Shown: piece after piece, positions 36,601-48,460 of the stretch
Layout: each line of letters opens with the position of its first letter
Numbering within the stretch: the first letter of the stretch is position 1
NCBI GenBank assembly: GCA_030998015.1
Contig: JARWMV010000249.1
Location: 868,001 to 932,000, forward strand
Direction: 5' to 3'
Length of the DNA: 64,000 nt
From: Ceratorhiza oryzae-sativae
Lineage: Eukaryota > Basidiomycota > Agaricomycetes > Cantharellales > Ceratobasidiaceae
Translations under genes and position numbers: made by a program
The notes under the pieces: model-generated
Seen by the model: the letters and a program-made list of their open reading frames with translations, nothing else
Told to the model about the DNA's origin: nothing
Database searches by the model: none

Positions 36601-37067
36601 GACCAATTCAGCCTGTTAAATCTCGGACCTACCGGAGAAGGCGAGATTATTCCTGCTATGGTCGAGCGCCTGATAGAAGTTGGCGAATGGCTTGGCCATT
36701 CCGGAAGTTGCATATATGATACAGTCAGTACTAGTTTTCTGGATAGTCTCAGTCTCGGCTGATCGTCCTGTTCTTAATGTAGACTTATACGTTCCTCGGC
36801 GCTGAAGTTGGTCCGTTCAGGTTTACCACGACACCAACCTCATTTTGCATCATTTCTCTCGAGAAACCAAGCGGCAACCTCGTTGTTGTGGAACGGCCTA
36901 TCCCGATCTTACCTGGGGACACGATTGTGATGCTCGGCGCCGAGAAAGTTGGATCATTGGCATGGTCGTACCACCATGCGAAATTGACGATCGTGGTGCC
37001 GGACGAGGCAGTCGAAGCCACGAATCATGCGTGGGCTTTCGAGGTGAAATATGGCGATGCAATTTAG
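33648..37067 (+). CDS. Secreted GH29 alpha-L-fucosidase, copy B
   Basis: Paralogue of 23977-27462, same exon plan and same extended N-terminal region. ATG 33648 was chosen because the next residues (MPRRWPWISWMILLTLGL) form a short basic start and a hydrophobic signal peptide. The N-terminal part has [15 protein letters not shown] and [10 protein letters not shown]; the GH29 part has [43 protein letters not shown] and [10 protein letters not shown] with the nucleophile Asp (about 36150-36170). [11 protein letters not shown] precedes a C-terminal beta domain. TAG at 37065-37067. Frame intact throughout; roughly 840 aa. It should act on fucosylated glycans outside the cell. The two copies have diverged by many substitutions, so the duplication is not recent. 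Confidence 0.92.
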
Positions 37068-37762
37068 TTGGAGCGCAAGCTGGCCCGTAGTACGGCCGAC
37101 TTCCGCTTGATGCTCGCTGATGGGCCCCAAGCGAGAGCCTGCTTCGCAACGGGCGCGTGTGCCTTTTGGGCCGGTTAGCGTTTTGTTAGGCTGGTGCCTT
37201 TTGTTCTCACATACGTGTTTCTGTTTGTCGCTGGTCAAGTAAAAGTTATAACAATTGGACAAATAACTGTGAAGTAAATGTGCTACCGTTCTACCTTCAC
37301 TTGCAAAATTGCGATTATCGTACGCACCAGCGAAGGCCTGTGAGTGAACCAGTGGCTTGGCGCTTCAAGACGTGGCTGTGAACAAAGAGACATGAAGCAG
37401 CAATTCGACAGATGACATCAAGCATGTAGCGAACGAGCAGTAACTGGAGGTCTACTGTATTATGTAAATTTCCAATCCAGGTGGCAAATGTCATATTGCC
37501 ACTCTAAGGTGACGCAAATCTTCCATTTTGGGCGAACAGAATAATCTATCTAGTAAAATAGCCTTTGCTTTTCAAATAATTTCTAATGCGCTACATGGTC
37601 ACGCGTTCAAACCCCCTGAAGAGAAACAAAGCACAGAAGCTCCACGGTCCAAAGAAGAGGAGAGGAGAGGTCACGTGAAGTAGCCACATCATAGACGTTC
37701 ACCATCAGCGCACCGTTCCTCCCCTTCCACCGCCACGAGTGAGACAGCTATCAGCCCCCAAA
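37068..37762. other. Intergenic, AT-rich
   Basis: About 700 bp between fucosidase B and the MYND gene. No gene or RNA recognised. A tttcaaacccc-like box at 37610 resembles a tRNA T-loop but no tRNA fold surrounds it. Confidence 0.5.
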
Positions 37763-39602
37763 ATGTCCCGAGACTGTGGAATCTCACTAAAGGACTATTT
37801 CAAGTCAACCTCAATCGCCCTAACCAGCCCACGCTTAACCGCCAAGAAGCTCCATCTCGCCAGGAGGTACTTGCCGCTATCGAGACACTGAAGAAAACGC
37901 CGAATCCCTCTGTGGATATCCTCGAAAAGGCGCTGGCAGTAGAAATATACACGGAGCTCAAGGCTCATTTGCGTGGCACAGGAGCGATCCCAGCCTATAT
38001 CTCATTGATGCGAAAATGTTGCCGGAAGCACAAGGTCAGCAATCCAAAGCGATCTTTCGTGTCAACTTCAAGGCTAATTCTCTTCCGTTCGCGGCAGCTG
38101 TTGACTGTGCCTATGGGTATCTTTCCCTTCGTGTCCTGTGTCTTACACTCGAGTCGGCTCTTCATGCGAGCATCCCGCACGTAGTCCCAAAGTACGAAAC
38201 AGGCTACGAGGTTGATACCATGGCCAAATGCGTGGCGTTCAGTATTATGATCTCATTCGAAACACGTCGCCCATTCTTGCTCTGGGAGCCAGCTGCCGGC
38301 TCATCCGAACCCGAGATCTTTGGCTCAGCCGGAGGTTTATCCGCTGGGGACACTCGTTTTCTACTCGATACACTGTTCAACGAGCGAATGGAGCTCCTAG
38401 AAGCCTGTTTGAACTATGGATTGCCGGCCTGTCAGCTGTTATCGTGATTCTTTGGCAGTATTTGGTATCGAAGAGGTACAGTGTAGGCTACTTGAGACTT
38501 GTGGCTCCACTAACTTTGCGACAGGGACGCACAGCTATTGGAGCGCTTGGGCATTCTGCAATTCCGTAATTATATAGTGTCACCTCAGGGTGATCGTCCA
38601 ATGACCCGGACGCTCTTCAAGCCATTCCGTTTGGCGCCAAGCGCTTCACCAGCAGTAATAATGTGCACAGATCCTGCAGACGTAGTTAACTTACTCGAGG
38701 CATTTCGACGTAATATTGGGCTTTTGCACAGCGAAGATTCAACGGAATTGTTTGCACGTGTTCTCCAGGCGGTGATGCGACGTGAAAAAGACAGATACGC
38801 CCTGGATCTGATCGAGCTTAGTCGTGATACGATAACCTTCTTGATCAAAAAGCCCAGGTACGAAGAGGATGAGGTTATCCATGTGATGGAGTTTGGAACA
38901 GCTATGGCTCATCACCTTCGGTAAGTAGCCGCAATAAACTCTACCGAATATTGGTACTCAAAATCGGACAGTGCATTTTGTGCTTCGAAGGAGCAACATA
39001 AAGACCTCAACCAAAACCTAGTCAAGCAAGCTATAGAGCGTAGTCAGATGGTAGGGATCTGTGGAAATCTGTATCTCAGTGGCATGGACTCCATGTTGGC
39101 GGTTCCGGGAGGCAGGCGGCCACAATGGCATGACCTGTACTTTTCGCAATTCAAGGCTCTCTTGAAAGCTATTGAAGGTTTAGCAGCTGCCCTTTCAATG
39201 TTTTCAATTCGTTTAGACGCCACCGCCAAGACCCTTGCCGTCGCACATGATGGCTGGTCCCACATTCAAATCCAATCAGACTTCCTTTTTGCTCGATCAT
39301 CCGTTACCCCGGCTTCGTTCAGGAGCTTTTCCCACCCTTGGGTCCGGCTCGGCCACGCTCTTGATTTCAAACTATACTCGCCTCATAAATGCGCATATGC
39401 CCGGTGCTATCATGGCTCTTTGATTCCATTTGTCCAGCTACTTGCTTGCAAGCATTGCCAAGCAGCATATTACTGCAGCCAATCGTGCCAGCACCTGTGA
39501 GTTGCCGCCCAGCCTATTGAAACTTGTACATCTGACGATTTTCGCAGAGATTTGATGTCCTGCTCCCCCGTGTCCCACCAAGGTGTTTGCTCCAAGAGGT
39601 GA
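37763..39602 (+). CDS. MYND-type zinc-finger protein (frame breaks)
   Basis: Fungal protein with a C-terminal MYND finger (39385-39600): CAYARC, then CKHCQAAYYCSQSCQ, then H and C near the end, the metal-binding set of this protein-interaction finger. The N-terminus (MSRDCGISLKDYF...ALTSP) and the helical middle resemble a large Agaricomycete family of unknown role. Introns 38476-38524, 38921-38971 and 39496-39547; TGA 39600-39602; about 565 aa. The long first exon changes frame near 37877 (uncertain base), at GG 37981-37982 and at GG 38426-38427, each consistent with one missing base; family-like sequence continues after each. Start chosen because the N-terminal motif begins there. The protein either is a pseudogene or has been read with homopolymer errors. 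Confidence 0.7.
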
Positions 39603-40326
39603 GGCACCAATAAGGTCCGGGGGTGGCAACCCCGCCTCATCCCATCCCATTTCCGCTGTGCGTGGCCGAAAGTGAACCTCGCTGAGGGGTTTAGGTCCAG
39701 TTCTCGCCGTGTACACGTTGTTGGATGGCGCCTAAATCCACTGTAATCAAATATGTATTAAGATCTTCTCCGACCAGACTGAATATCCACCTCGGTTTGG
39801 AGCAGCGTGTATGCCACTGGGGTCCTCCAGAACAGATCTGGCTAGCACATCTTTTCCGATGTATAGGAGGGTGCGATCGAGGAATGCCGGACATGCTTGG
39901 ATTAGTCCGCTGGACCAATGTGACATAAAGTGGAGGCCGGCGGCGATTTCTGAACCATTGCCAGAGCGAATGGGCGGGGGGCCGTATTTCGCTCCATTCA
40001 TAAGAGGCTCCCACTTATCGAGAGATCCGGATTTTCAAACCGCAGGGATCCAGACGCCAGCGATGCAACAACAACATTGCCAGACGGGTGGCTAGTTCTT
40101 ATTCGCTAGCTTAAGTCCAACATCAAGATGAGCGGCTTCGCAGCGTCTAATCCGCGGTTGCTTTCGATTTGTGGGCACTACCGACTGATGCGCGTGCATG
40201 CCCGAGGGATCTTCATCATAGCCGCGAGGCGAGGAGTCGGCTGGAGCCTGGCTTTTGGTCAAGTATAAATGGGCAGTGGAGAGCGGGGCTTTCAGCAGCG
40301 TCCTCTTTTCTGGTATTCCTGCCACG
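39603..40326. other. Intergenic between MYND and LtrA genes
   Basis: About 720 bp. Overlapping open frames of up to 107 codons on both strands without recognisable content. The 3' end is the LtrA-family promoter. Confidence 0.5.
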
Positions 40327-43300
40327 ATGGGAAACAGGCTTTCGAAGCTCTTTTCTAATATAAACAAAAATCCTGATGCAGATGCATAGTAAGAGGATCA
40401 GGTTTCAACTGTCTGATATGCTCACTGCCCGCTTCACCGCATCCCTCAGCCCTGACCTTGCCAAGCATCGAAAACATTTGGATCGACCCATCACGAGGAA
40501 TCCGTTCAAATATCATGAGCCCCCTCCAAGCGACTCCGAAATTGCAGCACCACTTGAACGTTCGCCCCCTTTGGAAAAGATTAATCCCATTCAGAGAGAG
40601 AACATTGAGGAGAACGGAGCCGGAAATAAAGGGTCGGGGAGCGAGGAGCTTTCGAGTGACAAGAATACTAAAGATGCTAAGAATTCTGAAGACACTCCGG
40701 TGCCACATTGGATTAGCCTAGTAAGTTTGAAAGAACCTTTGTGCATCTCGGTTGAAATTAATTATAAATATCCCCGTTAGCTCTTTGACTTGTCGTGGAC
40801 GGCTACGTTCTCTAATCTGACCAAGTGGGTGGCAGTCTGGTGCTTAAAATCTGACCCCCCTTTTTGATACGATTCGTAGCAATGCGCAGTTCAAGGAGCC
40901 GTGGGTACGCCAATTCGCACCCCTCTACAAAAAAAATCACTCAAAATGTCATGCAGGACTCCATCTCATATACCGTATTTTTTATCACGGCATGGTGGCT
41001 CTGGGTTTCTTACGTGCGTCTGTCTCGTTTAGGCGCTCCGCCATGCTAATGCTGGGCATTCAGGTGTTCTATAGCGTAGAGTTCGCGACAAATGATTGGT
41101 GAGTAATTTCTATTCGTAACTACTTGTACTAAAGTAAAAGCTAGGTTTCACGTTCTCGTCATATTTTTGCAGCTGGTTCTTTTTGGAGCGCTTTCGGCTG
41201 CGACACAAGGTATATATTCCCAAACAGATTCTTCTCACAAACCTCATTACACATAGGTTTTGATGTGACTACTTATATCCTACACTCTCCTGGTTCCGAC
41301 GTCCTTGAAAATTACCAGCTGGAAACGATGACATCCGACCAGTATCAAGAGCAAAGGCTCACCAGTATCTCGTTTAGAGTTATCATGTTAGCTATTTGTA
41401 TCAGCCGGTGAGCATTTGGCTTTAGTCAGAAGTTGTGGGGAATAAACTCATCTCTTGTCCACTAGCGTGCTGTTATTGATCCGACACCTGCGATGTATGC
41501 GATGTAGCTTTCTTGTCTGCCATAGTACACGCTGATATTTCGTCATGCCATAGTGATCCTATACGCTTTTTATACCTCCAAGCGGGGCTTTCCTTACCAT
41601 CTTTTGTCGTTCCAGCCTCGCTTGTCGTGTCCGCCATTCTGTTTTGGAATGCCTTCAAGATTGACCTGGACGGATCGGGACATACACCGGACGGAGCCAA
41701 GCTGAAATACATCCTCTGGGGTGTTGCGATCCTGATCGAAATGATTGCCCAGTTCATTCGGGTCGAACGATCCGTCGAGGAACCGACACGGGCCTGAGCT
41801 TGATTCGGCCTAGACAATCAGTCTCGAGCAGGTTGCAGGACGTGACGATTATCATACTCGGCGAGGCAAGTTGAACCAGTCTATCAAACGAAAAAAAAAG
41901 TATTAAATTAATTATACGATTCAATCATCCGACAGGGCGTGAATTGCAATTTCGAGTTCGTTCTACGCGCTCTTGAAAGTACCGGCGTTCAGGTCTACGT
42001 CAACGGGGACGGCGATCGCGTCGTGTGGTGTCATTGTGTTCTTGCTGGCCTATCTGTATTTCAATAGCGGCACTCCTCTCAAATTGAAGCCTACGCGAAC
42101 CGAAGGCCCGGGGGCGATTTGGAATATGCGCAGGCGAGGTACGCCCTTGTGATGGGTCACTCGCATCTAGAACGTACCCGTTGATACGATCATTCTCACA
42201 GGGGCGTGGGTCTTTATGCACCTGCCGTGGCTGTTAAGTATTATACTACTCTTAGAAGGCATGTTTACCAGCTCCTCAGCGTCAAGCGGTTCGCCTAACC
42301 TGATGCGTTTAGGGGTCAAAAACCAACTTTTGCTCAGTGTATGTGCAACGCTCAAGTGTTGATGAGCTCGATTGACCCAAGCGTATGGCACCCCCAGAGC
42401 ATGATATCCTCAGATATCCAAATGTTCAAAAGTATCAACGCCGCCGTGAGCAGTGCTAGGTCGGTCGACGACTTCAGGAACAAGTTACAGGAGCCACTTC
42501 TCCAAGCCGGGATGACATGGAACGACGAATGGAGCCAATTTCTGGAGCTTAATCGGTCGGCCGGTTGACGGATCCGACCGTTACAGGGAAGGACGTGTTT
42601 GGAGTGTGGGGGAACCGAATCAATCTCAACGTGGTTATCAATACGTTCAAGGTGGGTCATGATAATGTCGTCCATGCCAGATGCGAGGGTGCCGAATCTC
42701 GATTATTGTAGTTGTTCATGGAAGATGATGCTATCGATGGCACAACCCAGGGTATGATTGATGCATATATGAATAATTTTTCATACGCTTTGGAGGTAGG
42801 CTAGTTGCGGCGTTTCGTGTGCACCAGTTTGGATGGCAATTTACATTCACAGGATATTAGGCGGCCCGTCCCTCCTCGTTCCAACGCGCACATGTTCGAG
42901 GTATGATTTTGAATGGTGTACCATCCCGCTTTTAACCAGGAGGTTCAGATTGAAAACAAACTTTTGGCACCCAGTATCAACAGCGGCCGATACATCGTGG
43001 GAATCTGTGGCGTGACCTTTGTTTCACTTGCTACCTTGAACCTCATTGACTCGTGGCCGCGAGGCAAGTCGAGCCTCTTGCTCTTTTAATTTCCCAACTA
43101 AGCGGTTGTCGTCCTTTAGACCGATTTCAATGGGGTTCTATACTCAGCCGCTATTCGATGGGAGCCGCCATGTTTTTGCTCATACTGTTAAATATCGGAA
43201 AGTCACAGGTGTATGTCGATCAAACGGTGCCCGACTCGCATCGCGCAGGTGTTTTGAGATGGATCGATGCGTGAGTGGACTAGCTGATGGATTCGATTGA

Positions 43301-43599
43301 CAAAGAGTCCTGACCGAGGGGACTGGCAGGTACTGGGCTATACCCACCCTTGCGTTGGCATATTTTGTCCAGTTTATCATCGATACGGTAAGCGGCCAAA
43401 CTACTATCTCGAGCGACTGATCAGGTTTTGATAAAGTTGGCTGTGCGGTACACAAGTAAAACTCATTGAGAATACGAGGGATGGGTTTTGGTGGATGGTC
43501 TCGTCTTGTTGACAGAAAAATGTCTGCATGGATATGTCTCATGTCTCACTATCTGAATGGTTCATCGTTTTTATTACTAGATTTCGCAGGCATGTTTGA
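40327..43599 (+). CDS. LtrA-family (low temperature requirement A) multi-pass membrane protein
   Basis: Fungal member of the LtrA family, known mainly from bacteria; function unclear. The first exon encodes MGNRLSKLFSNIN, a possible N-myristoylation start (MGxxxS), joined by intron 40389-40449 to a charged region of about 100 residues. Then the family signature LFDLSWTATFSNLT (about 40785), YTVFFITAWWLWVS, VLFGALSA and ILGE|GVN (about 41860-41945). The C-terminal half has more membrane segments (YFVQFIID near 43370) and ends at TGA 43597-43599. About 15 introns; roughly 770 aa. Breaks of one base occur at TTTT 41602-41605 and GGG 41790-41792 (each one short) and near 42001 (one extra A). Intron 41866-41935 uses a GC donor. 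Frame breaks leave it open whether the gene works. Confidence 0.75.
41866..41935 (+). other. GC-AG intron (LtrA gene)
   Basis: Donor GAG|GCAAGT, the best-known consensus for GC donors, and acceptor CAG. Splicing joins ILGE to GVN, which is the expected family motif. Confidence 0.75.
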
Positions 43600-44488
43600 C
43601 CAGCCCAGGCCTAAAATTGGCTATCGTGGCCTGGTTTTATAGAATGCCTTGATCATCCGAGTACTAGAGCCCCATGTTCCTACAGTGCGGTGAGCCATTC
43701 GAGTTCCACACTGCCAAGTCATCTCTGGTGGCGATGACGTTGACAAGAGTTTGATGCTGGGAAAGGGGAAATCGGGAATCCTATAGCAAGAGCAGGAGGT
43801 GCAAACCAAGGTACACCCTAGGTCCCCTGGTCCAACGCATATCCTATGGATGAGCCCTGAGAATGATCTGAATCGGGTGATTTGTGTAGGTACAACTAAT
43901 CCCAGCGCTTGACAGGGCACTGGATACGTATAGCACTAGCGGACGCGGGTTGGCCATGGAGGCTCGGGGGCTGGCAAGTAGCCTGAGATTACCAAGATGT
44001 GCAAGTGCTGATACTAGGCTCAGTACGAGACCGGCACAAGAGGGGTTTACCGCGCCCGGCGGCTGCGAATTGGCCATGATCGGTGCGTAGCACTTGGTAG
44101 AATTAAAAACAGTCTGCCTGCGGAAATTTGCCAAACATAGGGTGGCCCACGTTTGGCAGGCCTGGAGGGGGAGAGGGGACGACTGCGGCGTGATTGCGGT
44201 TCAGCCTGGGTTTTCACCGGCGCACAGCTGGTGTTACGAGAGGGGTGGTTCATAGCGGCCCGGCCTTGTGCCATCGACGACAACCGACGCCGATTCGAGC
44301 CGCAGCGACAGCGCCTCGCCGCCCGCGCCGACTGAATCCATCGCGCCACCGCGCCGCTGCCCGCGCGGGTTCGGCGCTGGGCCCAGGCACGCATCTGCAC
44401 ATCGGGGTCGTGTGACCGAGGAGAAGCGCCGGGCGACTAGGGCACAAGGGACCGTTACGTTGAACCGTTGCGTTCGACCACTTCGCCG
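43600..44488. other. Intergenic; GC-rich 3' part
   Basis: About 890 bp. From 44140 on the sequence becomes strongly GC-rich and open in several frames, probably as promoter and 5' leader, or as part of the SRF1-like N-terminus. No separate gene supported. Confidence 0.4.
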
Positions 44489-46203
44489 ATGGACGAGTCG
44501 TCACCACCACCGGCCAGCAGACTCGGCACCGCGCAGCCCCAGCGCACTGAGCCACCGGAGCGCCAAATCCGACGCCGCGACCGTCACCAAGGGCAAGCGC
44601 GTCGTCATCACCACCCCGCGTGCGTTCTCACCTCCCGTTCTCGTCATGTCTGCTCACTCGATGCGCTTTTAGCCTGGGCACAGAATGAGCCCCCGACGCC
44701 GGAATCCGATCCGCCCAAGCCGACGCTGAGCGTCCAGCCCCCGGCGGCCAACATCGACGATCACTCCACGTTGCTCTCCCCGCGCCCGTCGGGCTCCCTC
44801 CGGTCGTTCAACCCCTCTGCGTCGTCGTCCAGCCCCGCGAACAACTCGGCCTCATCCACCGCACCCGATGCCGCAGCACCATCCCCCACCGCCGAACCCG
44901 ATCGGTCACACCAGCAGGGATGGTGGTCATACGTCCCTTACCCGCTCCGGAAAGCGTCCCAGGGCTCCGCCTTCAAGCGCAAGTCGTCGGCCCAGGACGA
45001 GCGTGAGCCGGGCTCGCCGACAATTGTAGGCGAGTCGGATCCGCGTTCCTCGGGCTTGTCTCCGCCCGAGGAGAAAGGCAAACTCAGGCTCGCGCTGCCC
45101 AAGGGCCCATTCACCTTGAACCAGACCCAGACCCCCGGGTGGGAGACCCCGTGGGCCCCGCACCCGCCAGCCGCGTACCGCGGAGGGCCCGGGCAAAAGG
45201 AGCGGGGTGGCGATGGCTCCCAGTTTTATGCCGGCGGCAAAGAACTCGGCGCGTTCGCGTCCAGGCGAACGCTCGCCGACGAAGACGAAGAGAGAAGCAA
45301 GAAGCGGGGCGGGCCATGGGCGAGGGCAAAGAGGAGACTGAGGGGGTATATTCTTAGAAATGATTATGTGCCATTGGTAAGTCCCGAATGGTTTCCTGAC
45401 CCGACTAGCTGATCCACTTTACCCCGATGCCAGTTTATTCGTCTGCTCAATATCGCGTTCACAACCACTACTCTTGCCGTCGGTATAAGTATGCGCAACC
45501 TAGAGAAACACAATAACATACTCGGCTCGATCGGCTCATCTCCGTACGCCCCGATCTCACTTGACCATTTTTATCCGACCTAACCCAACCACTCTCAGGA
45601 CACTCGTTATCATCTTTGCCCCTCCCACCCTTGTCCACGTCATGGCGGCAATATACGTACGTGAGCTGCGCTTGGCCTCGTTGCACTGGAGCTGACATGT
45701 TCAAATTTGCCGACTCGGGTGTGATGTCACCGCTCTCGTGCTCCTATTTTCTCCAACTCCATCGATCAATTTATGCACACGTGCATGGACTCCATACAAC
45801 GTGTTATGACTGGACTGGGTTCTAGCTCGAGTACTTTGGTCGCCCCCTAGGCATCTGGTCGACCTCGGCAAAGCTCATCCACACACTCTCCGAAGTATTC
45901 TTCATATGCATGTGGTCCGCCTCGCTCTCCCTCTGCTTTGACAACTATTTCACCACCCCGCTGCTATGCACGCCTGTTTCCTCGACCTCGTGGTGGAACC
46001 AACTCCCGCCAAATGAAAACACCATTGCCGACGACGAGTCTATCCCCGACTGGCTTGTCAAGGGATTGTGTCGACGACAACTTGCGTTGATCTGTTTGGT
46101 GTTTGTCGGGCTGAGTCTCTATTGCTGGAACTTGGTCATTAGTCTTTTCAGGATCTTCGAGAAAGTGAAGCATCGGGCGCAGGCGGGGAACGTGTTGCCA
46201 TAG
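44489..46203 (+). CDS. SRF1: SRF1-like membrane protein (regulator of phospholipase D)
   Basis: Fungal four-pass membrane protein related to yeast SRF1, which regulates phospholipase D Spo14. The first 280 residues are disordered, Ser/Pro-rich. Then comes the conserved part: [25 protein letters not shown] (about 45340-45480), [47 protein letters not shown] and a last segment near 46090. Introns 45377-45433, about 45543-45599, and about 45656-45825. Stop TAG 46201-46203. The start is unsure: an ATG at 44489 gives one frame, but another frame of the first exon joined across an intron at about 44620-44673 gives TTPPWAQNEPP, which fits the family better; one base near 44540 would reconcile them. 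About 485 aa. Conserved core is intact. Confidence 0.75.
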
Positions 46204-47760
46204 TCGTATTAGCTTGGTTTGGCCTATGCACGAGTCATGGTTCTCGTCCTTTTTCCCCCCCAGCGATCCTGCTGTTTTGATCTCTTCTTGTGTGCATGGA
46301 CTCGAGCACGATATTGGTCTATTTTATACCCTTTCATTCCCTGCTCCCATTCACGTTTTTCTCCTTACTAGCCATATTTGATGTTTCCGGGGTTTCCTGT
46401 ACTGTATCTCCATATCCCAGCTTTCTTCCATTGAGAAATGATGTTTTTTGCAATATTTTTTCGGATGAGGGTTGGTTTTCGTATTCGGTAGCCGAGAGCG
46501 GCGTTCTGTGGTACGCCGACTTGGCTTTTTTTTTTTTTTTTTTTTGTTCGTTTTTGGCTTGTTGAATGGTATTGGTTTCGCAGAAGAAATGACGAATGCC
46601 AAGGTGGTTGGTTCACGCTTGGCGTGGTCCGAGGGTGTGCGCAAATTTGCGTGTATGCGCTGGCGGATTTAGATTCCTTTTTTGGAGCCGAAGAAGAAGG
46701 TCTAGCGGTGTGAATGCGTGGGTTTTGCCATGGGTGCATGGAGGTGAGAGGGGATGGCACGTGATGAGAGAATAGGGGCGGTGTTTATCTGTGTGCATGC
46801 GTGTGCGTGTGTGTGCCTGAATTGAATGGTGTGAAAACGTAATTTCGTTGTAGACGATTAGTATGGGATGGGATGGGTGGTGTGGCTCTATGGGTGGGAT
46901 TGTTTAAAGGGTATCGGTGGGATTTACGAGTGGCTGCTCTGCACGGGGTCGTGCTCAGGTCCCCAAGCCAAACCATCCCAACTGTATCGTGGTTTTCTAC
47001 CCATCAATAAGCGGTTCCTCAACCGCGTCGCTGTTTCACGGTTATCGTCCGCCTCTAGCCGTTGTGTGGGGAACTACCTAATGCTCCCTCGATCGGGTTT
47101 ATATATAGGTATTTTACGGCAAGGCTTGGCCGAGATCAGGTACATATCTTTTACGTCATTCTTGGTGGATGGGCTGCGATCAGTCGTATTCCATACTTGC
47201 ACCGAGAGGTGTACTCGGGGCTTGGGGCTCGGGGCTTCAAGACACATCGGCCTTGTCGTTCTTGGTCGCTTTTGCCAGTGGCTGGCCTCGGTCAGGATGT
47301 TCATTCACTCGGCTTCTACGGGGCGCCCTTTAATTTCGGGGTTCAGGTGGGATGGTACGATTCGTGATAGCTACTCCGTATACCCGCAATATCCCATTTT
47401 GGGGGAGCGCGCGGGCGGGCGCATGTTGACATCATAGTTGTATCTTAATCCATGTCTGTGTGGTCAAAAGTTGAACAGAGGGTGGAGAAGCATGTCGCAT
47501 AAATCCTCTTTTTAAGCTGTGATACCTGGGTGTCGGCCACGACTTTTGTCCATCACTTTCGGGCTCCTTTTGGTATAGCTCACCTTGAATCCGCCCGACT
47601 CCTGAAAACGAGCATTTCGTGAGATCATAGAGGTGCGCGCTCCGCGTCCAACGGATTGTGTTTCGGTTTCAATGATGATCCGGCGCGTTGATCGTTTGGC
47701 GTATGAGGGTTTCGGGCAGCTGTCCCCGACGTGGTGTACTAGCCGATCAAAACGGTATTC
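46204..47760. other. Gene-poor region with a 20-nt T-run
   Basis: No supported gene. T20 at 46526-46545 follows the SRF1 3' region. Open frames (46868-47437 and others) overlap in conflicting frames and have no domain. A (gt)n-rich patch lies at 46790-46815. Confidence 0.45.
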
Positions 47761-48460
47761 TTAAATCGTGTGCTCAGGCCCAGCTCTTCCCGAACGAATG
47801 AAGCATATTACGAGAGCGAGGGGGTCCTCTACCGGGTCATGCACTTTGGCTAGGGTGGGTGTCTGGGTTGGCCAAAATGGTTTCATCTTGTTGTCGGGGG
47901 ACATGTATGCCAAAATCACGTATTTCATTCTAGTGGGTTGACAAGAAATCGTCTGATACAAATGATAGAGCTCGCTCATGGTATACATATTGCAATTTGA
48001 ACCATATGTTTCCGAGTTGCGGTCGAGGAGAAACAGCACCGACAAGTCGCCCAAAAACATCTGAAATCGCAAAAATTGTAATACTCTTTTTAATCGGCTA
48101 GTACAGTCGAGGGCGGAGAGAGGTTGATGTTGTGCCGAGTGTTCGACGACATCGGTGGCGTATAGAGTATAGATCAAAGAAGTTGTTCGAGAAAATCATA
48201 GTGCTGATGGCATCAGCGAGTTGGAGGGGATCAACCGCGCAGAACCTGAGCGACCCGTGTTTGGATATTTCAATAGGATCTCCCCGCCACTGCGGTGACT
48301 TCACCCGGGATCGTCGATGGGGTTGAATTGGATAGGATCTGAGATGGTGGAGGCTCGCCTCGTGAGGAGTGCACTTGGCCGATGTGCGTAGTACTCGGAT
48401 GGAGCAGACCTTCATGAGCATATAGTCTATGGCAAATTCGCGGATCAATCGTTGCAACGT
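47761..48460 (-). pseudogene. Hypothetical protein, probably broken
   Basis: Minus strand. 48300-48155 reads DPIEISKHGSLRFCAVDPLQLADAI and then DLYS; 48177-47761 reads on in another frame as YATDVVEHSAQHQPLSALD, RLKRVLQFLRFQMFLGD and FLLDRNSE to a stop at 47761. The two frames meet around 48160 without a GT-AG intron, so one base is extra or two are lost. Amino-acid content looks like a globular protein, but I do not recognise the family. The 5' end is unclear (perhaps up to about 48640). Confidence 0.35.

Noticed and set aside
37605..37620. gcgttcaaacccc, another T-loop-like box
   Set aside because: No cloverleaf possible with the upstream sequence; A-box consensus missing.
42261..42312. 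Possible fourth GC-AG intron in the LtrA gene (donor GCATGT)
   Set aside because: The stretch is also open in frame without splicing, so the intron is not needed; left undecided and not counted.
46868..47437. 189-codon ORF rich in Gly, Trp and Arg
   Set aside because: Composition follows G-rich DNA, other frames are equally open, no recognisable motif.
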